From positions 1 through 33,125 of the forward strand of contig JAHFUO010000023.1 of the NCBI GenBank assembly GCA_023265015.1: 33,125 nt of DNA, in the 5' to 3' direction. A program made the position numbers and the translations under genes. A model generated the notes under the pieces. That model was given only the letters and a program-made list of their open reading frames with translations. It did no database searches and was not told the origin of the DNA. Positions 21,647 to 28,726 of the stretch are shown here, piece after piece (position 1 is the stretch's first letter; every line of letters starts with the position of its first letter). This DNA is from Acidobacteriota bacterium (lineage in GTDB: Bacteria; Acidobacteriota; Vicinamibacteria; Vicinamibacterales; UBA2999).

Positions 21647-21703
21647 TTATTGCGGCGGCGGGGCGACAGGACTATAAAAGCTGACGTAAGCTCTATGGGC
21701 CTC

Positions 21704-21732
21704 TTGCGGCATCCGATCGAATCCGGTTATAA
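21704..21732 (+). promoter_or_regulatory. Possible sigma70-type promoter for the 21771-24079 genes
   Basis: TTGCGG and TTATAA are separated by 17 bases, about 40 bases before the ATG at 21771. The AT-rich -10 stands out in this GC-rich DNA. An AGAGGTAA ribosome site follows. It suggests a transcript separate from the receptor gene. Confidence 0.4.
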
Positions 21733-21770
21733 ATCTCCCTTGGACAGACTCGATCATCAGAGGTAATCGA

Positions 21771-22709
21771 ATGCGTACCGCCATCGTCGTTGCTGCTGCA
21801 GGCCTGCTCATGGGGAACGCCGTCATGGCACAGCGGGGCATGCCCGCGGCGCCGGCCGGTCCGGCACCGACCTGTCCGCCGAGCGGCTACATGCCGCAGG
21901 CGTATTACGCCGGGTTCGGCCAGAACGGCGGTGACGGCAACACCGCCTACGAGATCGCCAGCCCGTGCATCGGCAAGGACGTGCGCGAGGTCGCCGAATC
22001 GATCGGCATGGGGCGCAACAAGCTGCTCGGCGTCAAGAACGTGATCACGATCATGTTCTCCGCCGACGGGACGATGGCCGATGCGGGCGGAATGGCCAAG
22101 CTGACCAAGTCCGACTTTCATATCTCCTACTATCTGCCGGCCATGCGGATGTTCCTCAACGGAACTCGCGCGAACGGCCAGCCGCTGAAGGACATCCGCG
22201 TGTTCGCTGACCAGTACGCGTGGAACGAGACCCAGGAGGGTAGAGGGGCGACGGCCGCGATGAGCACGCTGAACGATCGCGCGCCGCTCCTCAAGCTCAC
22301 GCCGTTTGGCGCGATGTGGTCGGTGATCGAGGCCGAGGGCCACACGGTTGTCACCAAGACGGCCGACGGCAAGACGGTCCTCACCGGCACCTCTCCGTAC
22401 GATGGCATTGAAGTCTCGATCACGGTCGAGGATCGGGTTCAGCATCCCCGACTGGGCCCGTACGCTCCGGGCGAGTTGATACGGCTGCCGGTCGCAGTCA
22501 CGGCGAAGGCGAACGGTCACGCCTACGGCGCGACGTTTGCGGATTACCGCAGCAACCTGGAGCCGAATGTCTGGATCATCTTCCCGGCCCAGATCGCGTG
22601 GACGCTCGACGGCAAGCCGCTCGCCGATCTGAGGGTCACGTATTTCCGTTCGAATCCGTACGTCGTGTTTCCGGTGCCCGACGTCGTGAAGCAGAAATCA
22701 TCCAATTAG
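21771..22709 (+). CDS. Exported protein of unknown family
   Basis: This 312-residue protein has a signal peptide (MRTAIVVAAAGLLMGNAVMA). The mature chain has a proline-rich start (APAGPAPTCPPSGYMPQAYY), then a central part (YEIASPCIGKDVREVAESIG, NVITIMFSADGTMADAGGMA) and a C-terminal beta-rich part (VEDRVQHPRLGPYAPGELIR, VWIIFPAQIAWTLDGKPLAD). Two cysteines (in TCPPS and SPCIG) could form a disulfide. I do not recognise a named domain. It is the first gene of a tight cluster with a DUF6152 protein and another exported protein, spaced 33 and 8 bases apart, which suggests a shared periplasmic or surface task. AGAGGTAA upstream fits its start. Confidence 0.75.
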   Translation: MRTAIVVAAAGLLMGNAVMAQRGMPAAPAGPAPTCPPSGYMPQAYYAGFGQNGGDGNTAYEIASPCIGKDVREVAESIGMGRNKLLGVKNVITIMFSADGTMADAGGMAKLTKSDFHISYYLPAMRMFLNGTRANGQPLKDIRVFADQYAWNETQEGRGATAAMSTLNDRAPLLKLTPFGAMWSVIEAEGHTVVTKTADGKTVLTGTSPYDGIEVSITVEDRVQHPRLGPYAPGELIRLPVAVTAKANGHAYGATFADYRSNLEPNVWIIFPAQIAWTLDGKPLADLRVTYFRSNPYVVFPVPDVVKQKSSN

Positions 22710-22742
22710 ACCGATCAAGGCGCAGAGAAAGGACTCAGCAAC

Positions 22743-23138
22743 ATGGTCAAGAAGATTGTCATCGCATCCGCCGCCGTTCTGGCGCTGCTGATGATCGGCG
22801 CCCCCGCGATGGCGCACCATTCGGCGAACGCGGAGTTCAACACGCAGGAGCAATTCACGATCACCGGCGTGCTCACGAAGGTTGAGAACGTCAATCCGCA
22901 CTCCTGGTGGTACGTCGACGTCAAAGGGCCGGATGGCAAAATGACCTCGTGGAAGCTGGAATCGCTGAGCCCGAGCGGTCTGATTCGCCAGGGTCTGAAG
23001 GTCAAGACCGAGCTCAAGATCGGCGATACGTACAGCTACCGGATCTCTCCCGCGTGGAAGGACCCCGAGGGCGCGAAGCTGGGGTTCATGCGGGCGATCA
23101 CCATGAACGGCAAGGAATACATCGTCGTCGAACTGTAG
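22743..23138 (+). CDS. DUF6152 periplasmic protein, paralogue 3
   Basis: This 131-residue protein is a close paralogue of the protein at 8907. The signal peptide ends GAPAMA and the mature chain is predicted to begin HHSANAEFNTQEQFTITGVL. The motif VNPHSWWYVDVKGPDGKMTS follows. Of the mature part of about 107 residues, about 20 differ from paralogue 1, mostly conservative. The two signal peptides differ more than the mature parts, which implies selection on the exported domain. It is the middle gene of the 21771-24079 cluster. The ATG at 22743 has the purine-rich AGAAAGGA about eight bases upstream. Function unknown; possible metal binding is discussed in the findings. Confidence 0.88.
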   Translation: MVKKIVIASAAVLALLMIGAPAMAHHSANAEFNTQEQFTITGVLTKVENVNPHSWWYVDVKGPDGKMTSWKLESLSPSGLIRQGLKVKTELKIGDTYSYRISPAWKDPEGAKLGFMRAITMNGKEYIVVEL

Positions 23139-23146
23139 GAGGCGTC

Positions 23147-24079
23147 GTGAGCAACAACATCCGGTCATCGGCCGCCGCGGCGTTCGCGCTCGTCGCCGCG
23201 GTCGCAGTGTCGCCTGGGCATTCCGCTGCGCAGCAGCAGCCTCAGGCCGCCCAGCAGCTTCCGCCGAGCGCACAGCGGACGGGGAACCTTCCGCTCCGGG
23301 ATGTGCAGACGTCGTACAGTCCCGCGGGAAAGCGCATCTCGCCGCAGGACGGCTTCGTCATGCAGCAGCATTCATCACTGCCGACGCCGCGTGATGCCGA
23401 CGGCCATCCGGACCTGTCTGGAAACTGGGGCGCGAACTTTCCCAATCCGATCGGCGCACCCGGACTACGGAGGATGGGGGCCCTCGAACCCGACCAGGCC
23501 ACGATGCAGCGCGGCGCGCAGTGGAACAAACCGCTCTATAAGCCGGAGTACTGGGAGAAGGTCAGGAGTCTGGACTTCAGCAAATCCGACGTCGATCCGA
23601 ACTACGGCTGCGGAAAGCCGAGCGGCGTGCCGCGGCAGAACACGCCGGGGCGGATTGTCCAGAAGGACAAGCAGATCTGGCTGCTCAACGGCGTCGAGAA
23701 TGAACTTCGTATCCTCCCGCTCGACGGGCGCCCGCGCGACCCCAACGATGAGCAGTTCTCGACGTTCAGCGGCATGGGGCTGGCGCGCTGGGACGGCGAC
23801 ACGCTCGTGATCGAATCGGTCGGCTTCAACGACATCTCCTGGCTCGGGTGGGAAGGGTACTTCCACACCGACAAGATGACGGTGACCGAGCGTTTCCGTC
23901 GCGAGGGCGACCTGCTGTTCTACAACTTCACGGTGAACGACCCTGACGTGCTGATGGAGCCGTGGACGTCGTACACGTATGTGAGGAGGGGGAACACGAA
24001 TCCGAACCGGCAGGACGAAGCGACGACTTGCGACGAGCGCGATATCGGCCTGCTGGTCGATCCGTACCTCCGCGGCTGA
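23147..24079 (+). CDS. Exported acidobacterial protein of the DLSGNW / WDGDTLVIE type
   Basis: The track starts inside the DUF6152 gene in another frame. I choose GTG at 23147, preceded by AGGAGG at 23137-23142, which overlaps the previous stop region. The 310-residue product has a signal peptide (NIRSSAAAAFALVAAVAVSP, ending HSAAQ). The mature part has HPDLSGNWGANF, PRQNTPGRIVQ, GLARWDGDTLVIESVGFNDI and KMTVTERFRREGDLL. I recall a very large acidobacterial family with this DLSG-W and (R/W)xGDTLVV(D/E)(S/T)xGF...VTERFRR pattern and no established function. The beta-rich repeats suggest a small propeller or sandwich. It is the last gene of the cluster; a double hairpin follows its stop. Confidence 0.82.
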   Translation: MSNNIRSSAAAAFALVAAVAVSPGHSAAQQQPQAAQQLPPSAQRTGNLPLRDVQTSYSPAGKRISPQDGFVMQQHSSLPTPRDADGHPDLSGNWGANFPNPIGAPGLRRMGALEPDQATMQRGAQWNKPLYKPEYWEKVRSLDFSKSDVDPNYGCGKPSGVPRQNTPGRIVQKDKQIWLLNGVENELRILPLDGRPRDPNDEQFSTFSGMGLARWDGDTLVIESVGFNDISWLGWEGYFHTDKMTVTERFRREGDLLFYNFTVNDPDVLMEPWTSYTYVRRGNTNPNRQDEATTCDERDIGLLVDPYLRG

Positions 24080-24094
24080 CCGCGGTTTCCGTAG

Positions 24095-24152
24095 GGCGGG
24101 CCTTCACGGCCCGCCTGCCATCTTCTCGTAGGGCGGGCCTTTACGGCCCGCC
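24095..24152. terminator. Two tandem GGCGGGCC hairpins between convergent genes
   Basis: GGCGGGCC-TTCAC-GGCCCGCC (24095-24115) and GGCGGGCC-TTTAC-GGCCCGCC (24132-24152) are two stems of eight perfect pairs with five-base loops, each preceded by GTAG. They sit between convergent genes and may act as a bidirectional terminator or mRNA-end protector. No T-run follows. They resemble the hairpins at 26307 and 2196. Confidence 0.7.
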
Positions 24153-24155
24153 TCG

Positions 24156-24542
24156 TTACATCTTTGCGAGATGCCACACCATGCCGCGGCCCTCGCCGAG
24201 CTTGTCACCGGCGGCCTTGTCCATCACGAAGTAATAGAGCGGCTTGCCCTTGTACGCCCACTGCTTCGAGCCATCGTCACGGGTGATGACCTTCCAGTCG
24301 CCGAGGTCCTTGTCGGCGGCCTCGGCCTTCAGCACGGGCCAGTTGTTCAGGCAATTACCGGCACAGGCCGACTTGTTCGCTTCTTTGTCGTTATCGAAGG
24401 TGTACAGCGACATGCCCTTCGCATCCATCAGCATGCCATTCGCCGCATGCACGGCGGCCGGCATCGTCGGAGTCTGGGCGACGGCATATCCGCTCACCGC
24501 CACGGCCAATATGGCCGACGCCACAACAGTCATTGCTCGCAT
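24156..24542 (-). CDS. Secreted YxFxxD-motif protein (COG4315-like), copy 1
   Basis: The start at 24542 is supported by AGGAG seven bases upstream and a signal peptide (MRAMTVVASAILAVAVSGYAVAQ); the track's 24599 start precedes that ribosome site. The product has 128 residues. The two repeats SLYTFDNDKEANKSACAGNC and PLYYFVMDKAAGDKLGEG carry the Y-x-(F/Y)-x-x-D motif of the secreted-repeat family PF03640/COG4315. The CAGNC pair and a tryptophan-rich centre (NNWPVLKAE, GDWKVI) are typical. The function is not established. A 468-base block holding this gene and its upstream region is duplicated at 30079-30546 with about 19 differences. Confidence 0.88.
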   Translation of the reverse strand: MRAMTVVASAILAVAVSGYAVAQTPTMPAAVHAANGMLMDAKGMSLYTFDNDKEANKSACAGNCLNNWPVLKAEAADKDLGDWKVITRDDGSKQWAYKGKPLYYFVMDKAAGDKLGEGRGMVWHLAKM

Positions 24543-24624
24543 GAGGTTTCTCCTGAAGTCGCTCCTCGAACACCGGGGGAGGCGGGGCGACGTGCGCATC
24601 CGGGAGGCAACTTAGCACAAATCG
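24157..24624. repeat. 468-base duplicated block, copy 1
   Basis: This block matches 30079-30546 without indels, with about 19 mismatches by hand count (roughly 96 percent identity). It includes the YxFxxD gene and 82 bases upstream of its start. Similarity stops abruptly after AGCACAAATCG at the upstream end and at the stop codon at the other. Confidence 0.88.
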
Positions 24625-25086
24625 GCGAGGCGGTGGATCTTCGAAGCCTGGACTCAGGTCCGCCAGGCCGAAGCGCAACACAGGACGTGCGTTCCTCATC
24701 GCTACGGCGTTCAGCACGAACGAGCCGCGCGCGTCACGAGCGATCGCGCGCCGGCTCCATTCGGGGGTTGGACGCCTTCCTCGCCGATTCGCGCGCGGCG
24801 TCCGAGTGCGATGTTCATCCTCGTAATGCCCCACGTCCATTGCGGGAGAAGTCCTACGTCCTCAGTCGTTTGGGCAGGCAGGCGGCGATTCGGGCCACGC
24901 ATGCGGCGGCTTATCGAGTGCGCTGATCGCTCCGGGAAGTCGCGTGGCGGCGAGAATCAAGGGATCTCCGGACGACGCGCCGCGGTCTCGGACGAAAGAA
25001 ATCGGGCGCGCCTGCCACGACAGATGTAGCATACGGGACGCGTTCCACATTCTGCGGCTTCTCGAAAGGAAGGCAGGAGGCACATG
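24625..25086. other. Intergenic region, no supported gene
   Basis: No frame here has a recognisable protein pattern; the listed ORFs look like composition shadows. The only clear element is the ribosome site AGGAGG at 25075-25080 for the downstream cytochrome gene. Confidence 0.5.
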
Positions 25087-26244
25087 ATGAATCTGATTCC
25101 GAAGCAGTCGGTAGGCGCGATCACAGCGTTGGTTCTTGGCATCTCGCTGACCGTCGGAGTCAGCCAGAAGCTGGTCACCGCCCAGGCTCCCGTCGCACTC
25201 AGCAACAACCAGAAGGTCGAGGACGTGTTCCTCAACATCAAGTCTCTCAGGGGCCAGCCTGCGGACATGCTGAACCCGACGATGGTGTTCTTTGAGGCCG
25301 CCCTTGGAGTCGGCTGTCCGTACTGCCACGACAATGACGCCAACAAGCGCGAGCTCGACTCCAAGCCACAGAAGCTGATCGCCAGGCGGATGATCGACAT
25401 GGTGACGTCGATCAACAAGGAGACGTTCAACGGAGCCCGGCAGGTCACCTGCTTCACCTGCCACGAGGGACGGAGCACGCCGATCGGGACGCCGAATGTC
25501 AGTGGCGCCGAACTGCCGCCCGCACTGGGAGAAGACTACCTTGCGACGCTGCCTCCTCCTCCTCCGGTACCCGCGATGAGCGCCGGCCAGGTGCTCGACA
25601 AGTACATCGCGGCGCTTGGCGGAGCGAACGCCCTGGAGAAGGTTCCCGGCCTGACGGCGGCGGGTACCGTCACGCAGCGCCGGCCCGGACGCGACTTCCC
25701 TTCGACTCAGATCGAGATTTTCTCGAGGGTTCCCGGAATGGGGCTGAGCGTGACCAAGGCGGGACAGAACGACAACCTGCTGTCCTACGGCGCGACCGGC
25801 GGATGGGCGCGAGCCGGCAACGCAGCCCCGCGCGACCTCCGCAAGGCCGAGGCCGACGGCACGAAGCTGGAAGACCCCTTCAACCTTCCGGCCCAGCTGA
25901 AGCAGACCCTGATCGACGCGAAGCTGGACCACCCGGACGTGATCGGCAACCGCGAGGTCTACGTGATCACGGCGCGCACGCAGAACCTGCCGTTGGTGAA
26001 GGCGTACTTCGAGAAGGAAAGCGGGATGCTGGCGCGCCTCGTCTACTACACCGACACGCCCTTCGGCCAGTATCCGACGCAGATCGAATACAGCGACTTC
26101 CGGGACGTCGGCGGGAGAAAGGTCCCGTACCAGTGGGTGATCTCGCAGACCAGGAATCGCGAGTTCACGTATGCGATGCAGACCGTCCGGGCGGTGGCGA
26201 TCGAAGACGCCAGATTCGCCAAGCCGGCTGCAACCGCGCGCTGA
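25087..26244 (+). CDS. Di-haem c-type cytochrome related to the photosynthetic reaction-centre cytochrome subunit
   Basis: Two ATGs lie in tandem (25084, 25087); AGGAGG is better spaced for the second. The 385-residue product has a signal peptide (NLIPKQSVGAITALVLGISL, ending TAQA). An N-terminal domain of about 130 residues has two haem sites, CPYCH (residues 77-81) and CFTCH (122-126), separated by KPQKLIARRMIDMVTSINKE. This is the pattern of the acidobacterial two-haem proteins related to the reaction-centre cytochrome subunit (PF02276), which occur without photosynthesis. After a proline linker (LPPPPPVPA), a C-terminal domain of about 220 residues (DKYIAALGGANALEKVPGLT to YSDFRDVGGRKVPYQWVISQ) resembles LolA-like lipoprotein-sorting beta-folds. 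It is probably a periplasmic electron carrier; the partner is unknown. Confidence 0.87.
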   Translation: MNLIPKQSVGAITALVLGISLTVGVSQKLVTAQAPVALSNNQKVEDVFLNIKSLRGQPADMLNPTMVFFEAALGVGCPYCHDNDANKRELDSKPQKLIARRMIDMVTSINKETFNGARQVTCFTCHEGRSTPIGTPNVSGAELPPALGEDYLATLPPPPPVPAMSAGQVLDKYIAALGGANALEKVPGLTAAGTVTQRRPGRDFPSTQIEIFSRVPGMGLSVTKAGQNDNLLSYGATGGWARAGNAAPRDLRKAEADGTKLEDPFNLPAQLKQTLIDAKLDHPDVIGNREVYVITARTQNLPLVKAYFEKESGMLARLVYYTDTPFGQYPTQIEYSDFRDVGGRKVPYQWVISQTRNREFTYAMQTVRAVAIEDARFAKPAATAR

Positions 26245-26306
26245 CGTCGATAGACCGCCGGCCGTAGCGCGGTCTCTGGCGGAATCAACGTGTCGCTGAG
26301 CGATGG

Positions 26307-26328
26307 GGCGGGCCTTGAGAGGCCCGCC
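26307..26328. terminator. GGCGGGCCT hairpin downstream of the cytochrome gene
   Basis: GGCGGGCCT-TGAG-AGGCCCGCC is a stem of nine perfect pairs with a four-base loop, 62 bases after the cytochrome stop. It resembles the stems at 24095 and 24132. Confidence 0.65.
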
Positions 26329-26373
26329 TCACTCGCATCGCAGAGCGGCGAGAGGATCCAGTCGCGTTGCGCT

Positions 26374-26451
26374 CGACGGATCTTGATCGCGGCGTACATT
26401 CCTGCGCGCCGCGCCGCGCGGCTCGATCCCGCCGTTACCCTTCGATACGAG
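26374..26451 (+). pseudogene. C-terminal remnant of an ADOP/MacB-type ABC transporter permease
   Basis: The plus frame reads RRILIAAYIPARRAARLDPAVTLRYE, the standard tail of MacB/ADOP permeases (A-x-Y-I-P-A-R-R-A-A-R-x-D-P-x-x-A/T-L-R-Y-E). The transmembrane helix normally preceding it is missing. Just upstream (26334-26373) another degenerate tail can be read across two frames (HRRAARG, then EDPVALRS). After RYE the frame runs on to a stop at 26487 without similarity. It is a remnant without a start. Confidence 0.7.
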
Positions 26452-26544
26452 TTGACCCTGCAGTTCCTGCACGCCGCTGCCGCTTGACTTCGACAAGACG
26501 ACGATGCCATCGTCGTCTTCGAGGGCCAGGAAGGATTTGCGTGT

Positions 26545-26916
26545 ATGGACCCTCAAGACGTGTTGACCATGGCGGATGAACGCTTTGAGCGCCGGCTGAC
26601 GCAGGAATCGGGCGCGATACGCCAGGAAATCGCCGGCGTACGTCAGGAGGTCGCAGTCCTGCGGCAGGACATGACAGCCCTGCGCCAGGAGATGGCGACG
26701 CGGCAGGACCTGGCAGCCCTGCGCCAGGAGATGGCGACGCGGGAGGATCTGGCGGCGCTGCGCCAGGAGTTCGCGCAATTCAACGAGAAATTCGGCCAAC
26801 TCAACGAGAAAATCGGCGACTGGCGCGCCGATATCATCAAATGGTCGTTCCTGTTCTGGACCGGCCAGCTCTTCGCGACCGCTGGATTCCTGCTCGTCAT
26901 CCTCCGGATCCGCTAG
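26545..26916 (+). CDS. Coiled-coil protein with C-terminal membrane helix
   Basis: This 123-residue protein has a long Gln/Arg/Glu-rich helix and one C-terminal hydrophobic segment (WSFLFWTGQLFATAGFLLVI). The 13-residue unit ALRQEMATRQDLA occurs twice exactly (one Q/E change), with a partial third; at DNA level this is a 39-base tandem repeat (26677-26754). It resembles small coiled-coil membrane proteins of the DUF1640/CCDC90-like type, whose bacterial role is unclear. The repeat could expand or contract by slippage. AAGGA precedes the ATG by about eight bases. Its 3' end overlaps the small opposite-strand ORF at 26897-27064 by 20 bases. Confidence 0.75.
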   Translation: MDPQDVLTMADERFERRLTQESGAIRQEIAGVRQEVAVLRQDMTALRQEMATRQDLAALRQEMATREDLAALRQEFAQFNEKFGQLNEKIGDWRADIIKWSFLFWTGQLFATAGFLLVILRIR

Positions 26917-27064
26917 GATTTCCCCATATCGCCCCTTCTCGGTATTCAGGTTTGCCGGCTCGAATACCCTTCACAATGAAATCCTGGCTCACTCCATAAT
27001 CCTTCTTGGCCGTTACGTCGCTGAGGGTTGCCCCTTTACGATTCCACTCGCCGTATTCCGCCAT
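26897..27064 (-). CDS. Small putative DNA-binding-like protein, apparently C-terminally truncated
   Basis: This 55-codon ORF is too short for the ORF track. It reads MAEYGEWNRKGATLSDVTAK, then KDYGVSQDFIVKGIRAGKPE and YREGAIWGNP, followed by SGSGG and a stop. I recall small conserved proteins that share this sequence and continue after GNP with about 30 more residues (YLRVLRSQLE-like). Here the similarity ends at GNP, where the frame enters the 3' end of the coiled-coil gene. It is probably a truncated gene whose remaining part still looks conserved. The fold may be winged-helix or excisionase-like, but that is not certain. It lies on the same strand as VapC and about 100 bases downstream of its stop. 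Confidence 0.6.
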   Translation of the reverse strand: MAEYGEWNRKGATLSDVTAKKDYGVSQDFIVKGIRAGKPEYREGAIWGNPSGSGG

Positions 27065-27162
27065 ATCTCATCTCTCTGACCGAACGTGAGCGCTCACCCG
27101 CCGGCGATCACGATCACAGAGCGCCGGTCGGGTGCAGCCTCGGCGGCCTCCCCGTGACGTGA

Positions 27163-27558
27163 TCAGACCCAGTTCGCTGTCTTGAGCCCCGCGACCCGCT
27201 GAAAGTGCTTCACATTGTTGGTCACGAAGGTCAGGCCGAGTGACAGAGCATGGGCTGCAATGAGCGTGTCGAACGTGCCGATAGGCTCGCCCCTTCTCGC
27301 CAGGGCGCTGGCCACGGGGCCGAACCGGCCGGCAGCCGCCACATCGAACGGCATCACCGCCACCGACTGCATGAAGGTGTCGATCAGGCCATGCAGCTTG
27401 CGCGACCTCTTGGCATCCGCCCCGAAGCGCAACTCGGCCAGGGTAATCGAACTGATGCACAGTTGGGATGGCCGGTGCTCCAGGAGACGGGTCGCTACGG
27501 CCCCCTGCCCCCGCAATGCCCAGCTCACCGTGTCCGTATCGAGCATCAACTCGGGCAT
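27163..27558 (-). CDS. vapC: PIN-domain toxin ribonuclease, VapC type
   Basis: This 131-residue PIN-domain protein is the toxin of a type II pair. The acidic metal-binding positions are present: Asp7 (MLDTDTVSW), Glu42 (ITLAELRFG) and Asp97 (IGTFDTLIAAHA), with the usual TNNVKHFQRV segment (Asn114/115) after them. VapC toxins cleave tRNA or rRNA when freed from VapB. The start ATG at 27558 shares one base with the antitoxin stop (TGATG), so translation is coupled and the toxin should not be made without the antitoxin. No frameshift or loss of active residues is seen; the pair appears functional. Confidence 0.93.
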   Translation of the reverse strand: MPELMLDTDTVSWALRGQGAVATRLLEHRPSQLCISSITLAELRFGADAKRSRKLHGLIDTFMQSVAVMPFDVAAAGRFGPVASALARRGEPIGTFDTLIAAHALSLGLTFVTNNVKHFQRVAGLKTANWV

Positions 27559-27797
27559 CAGGTCAGCGGATTCCGAAGGTCCCGTACGGAACGCTGGGGC
27601 GGCCGCGGAATCGCCTCACGCCAAGCGCCCAGACATGCACGGAACTCGGCTGGCCATTCGTCAGCGGGCTCGAGAATCACGCGCCGCCCTTCACGACGGA
27701 CCAAGACGTCCTGCGCTGCCGGGAAGCGGCACGCTTTGGGAAGCCGAACCGCCTGGCTTCCACCGTTCTGGAACAATTTCGCGCGAGCACCTTTCAT
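27558..27797 (-). CDS. vapB: VapB-type antitoxin with AbrB-like N-terminus
   Basis: This 79-residue antitoxin has an AbrB/SpoVT-like swapped-hairpin DNA-binding domain at the N-terminus (AKLFQNGGSQAVRLPKACRF, VLVRREGRRVILEP). The C-terminal tail (WPAEFRACLGAWREAIPRPP) is the likely toxin-binding part. The NGGSQAVRLPK motif is characteristic of VapB. It directly precedes and overlaps vapC. A consensus-like promoter and inverted-repeat operator lie immediately upstream, in keeping with autoregulation by the VapBC complex. No ribosome-binding site is seen before the ATG; the transcript may be leaderless. Confidence 0.92.
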   Translation of the reverse strand: MKGARAKLFQNGGSQAVRLPKACRFPAAQDVLVRREGRRVILEPADEWPAEFRACLGAWREAIPRPPQRSVRDLRNPLT

Positions 27798-27803
27798 GCA
27801 ATT

Positions 27804-27832
27804 AGTATAGATGCCAGTCTATACGGCGTCAA
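27804..27832 (-). promoter_or_regulatory. vapBC promoter (sigma70-type)
   Basis: On the minus strand, TTGACG (27832-27827) and TATACT (27809-27804) are separated by exactly 17 bases. That is close to the sigma70 consensus. Seven bases after the -10 lies the A of the vapB ATG, so the expected transcription start coincides with the start codon. Confidence 0.75.
27805..27824. promoter_or_regulatory. Putative VapBC operator, inverted repeat over the -10 and spacer
   Basis: GTATAGA and TCTATAC form a perfect seven-base inverted repeat with a six-base centre (TGCCAG). The site covers most of the -10 and part of the spacer of the vapBC promoter. This is where the antitoxin AbrB-like domain would be expected to bind and block RNA polymerase. 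Confidence 0.75.
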
Positions 27833-27951
27833 CAAGTGAGCCGATGAACCGTCTTCAAGTCCGCAGAACTATTTGTAGACATCTCCCACGCTCGTAAACA
27901 CGCTCACGCGCGAACGCACCGAGCACCGCGAACGGATCAACGCGCGCGCGG

Positions 27952-28689
27952 TCAGGGACGCGGCTCGAACGCGATCGCGGACCGCTCGTCGCAGCCAGGC
28001 GGCAGGTGTACTTTGCCTGGCAGCACGTTGCCGACATAGCATCCGGGGATCGCGTAGATCGTCGACGGCGGCGGCACGTCCGGAGCGCGGGCAACCTGTG
28101 GAGCAGGTGTGGGCGCGGCGGCCGCAGGTTTCAACGTACCTCGGAATGTGATCGGCCGGTCGGCGGGAACCTGGACGTCGACCTCGAGGCTCTCGTATCC
28201 GTCGGCGCGCAGCTCGACGTGGTGTGGGCCCGCGTCGAGCGTCAGCTCGCCGCTGTCGTCATCCACCATACCGACGTAAAAGCCGTCGATGTAGATCTGC
28301 GCGGCGACTCCGCGCTGCAGCGCCAGGCGCAAGCGTCCCGTCCGCGGCGTCGGCTCCTCACGTCGAGCGGGTTTCGCCGGCGTCTCCGGATACGGCCAAC
28401 TGGATATCGGAACGAAGTAGATGATGATCGGGGTGGGCCGCATCGTGCCGCCTCGACTGCTCCTCGTGCCGCTCGGTCGCGCGTCGAGCGCCGGCGCGCT
28501 GTCGGCAGGAGCGCGAGGCAAACCCATCGGCGGCAGCGGAAGCCCGATGTGCGGAAGGGGAAGACCGATTGTAGGCAAAGGAAGGCCGATGCTCGGCCGC
28601 GGGACCAGCGACGAGTCCGGCTCGGACGATTGGGCCGTGACCACGGCCGACACGCTGAACACCGCCGCCGCTACCAGGGCGAAACGCAT
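27952..28689 (-). CDS. Exported PEGA-domain protein with heptapeptide repeats
   Basis: This 245-residue protein has a signal peptide (MRFALVAAAVFSVSAVVTAQ). Four units of a seven-residue repeat follow (PSIGLPL, PTIGLPL, PHIGLPL, PPMGLPR), giving a proline-rich extended segment. A linker leads to a PEGA domain, about residues 117-187: LRLALQRGVAAQIYIDGFYV, VGMVDDDSGELTLDAGPHHVELRADGYESLEVDV (the G-x-x-x-V-x-(L)-x-A-x-G-Y pattern). A C-terminal tail with GCYVGNVLP and PPGCDERSA has two cysteines. PEGA domains are thought to be surface-layer or envelope-associated. It is the last gene of the putative redox operon, 37 bases after the molybdopterin gene, but a link in function is unclear. Confidence 0.82.
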   Translation of the reverse strand: MRFALVAAAVFSVSAVVTAQSSEPDSSLVPRPSIGLPLPTIGLPLPHIGLPLPPMGLPRAPADSAPALDARPSGTRSSRGGTMRPTPIIIYFVPISSWPYPETPAKPARREEPTPRTGRLRLALQRGVAAQIYIDGFYVGMVDDDSGELTLDAGPHHVELRADGYESLEVDVQVPADRPITFRGTLKPAAAAPTPAPQVARAPDVPPPSTIYAIPGCYVGNVLPGKVHLPPGCDERSAIAFEPRP

Positions 28690-28726
28690 TCCCTGTTCAG
28701 CACTATACCGCCACCCGGGATCCGCG

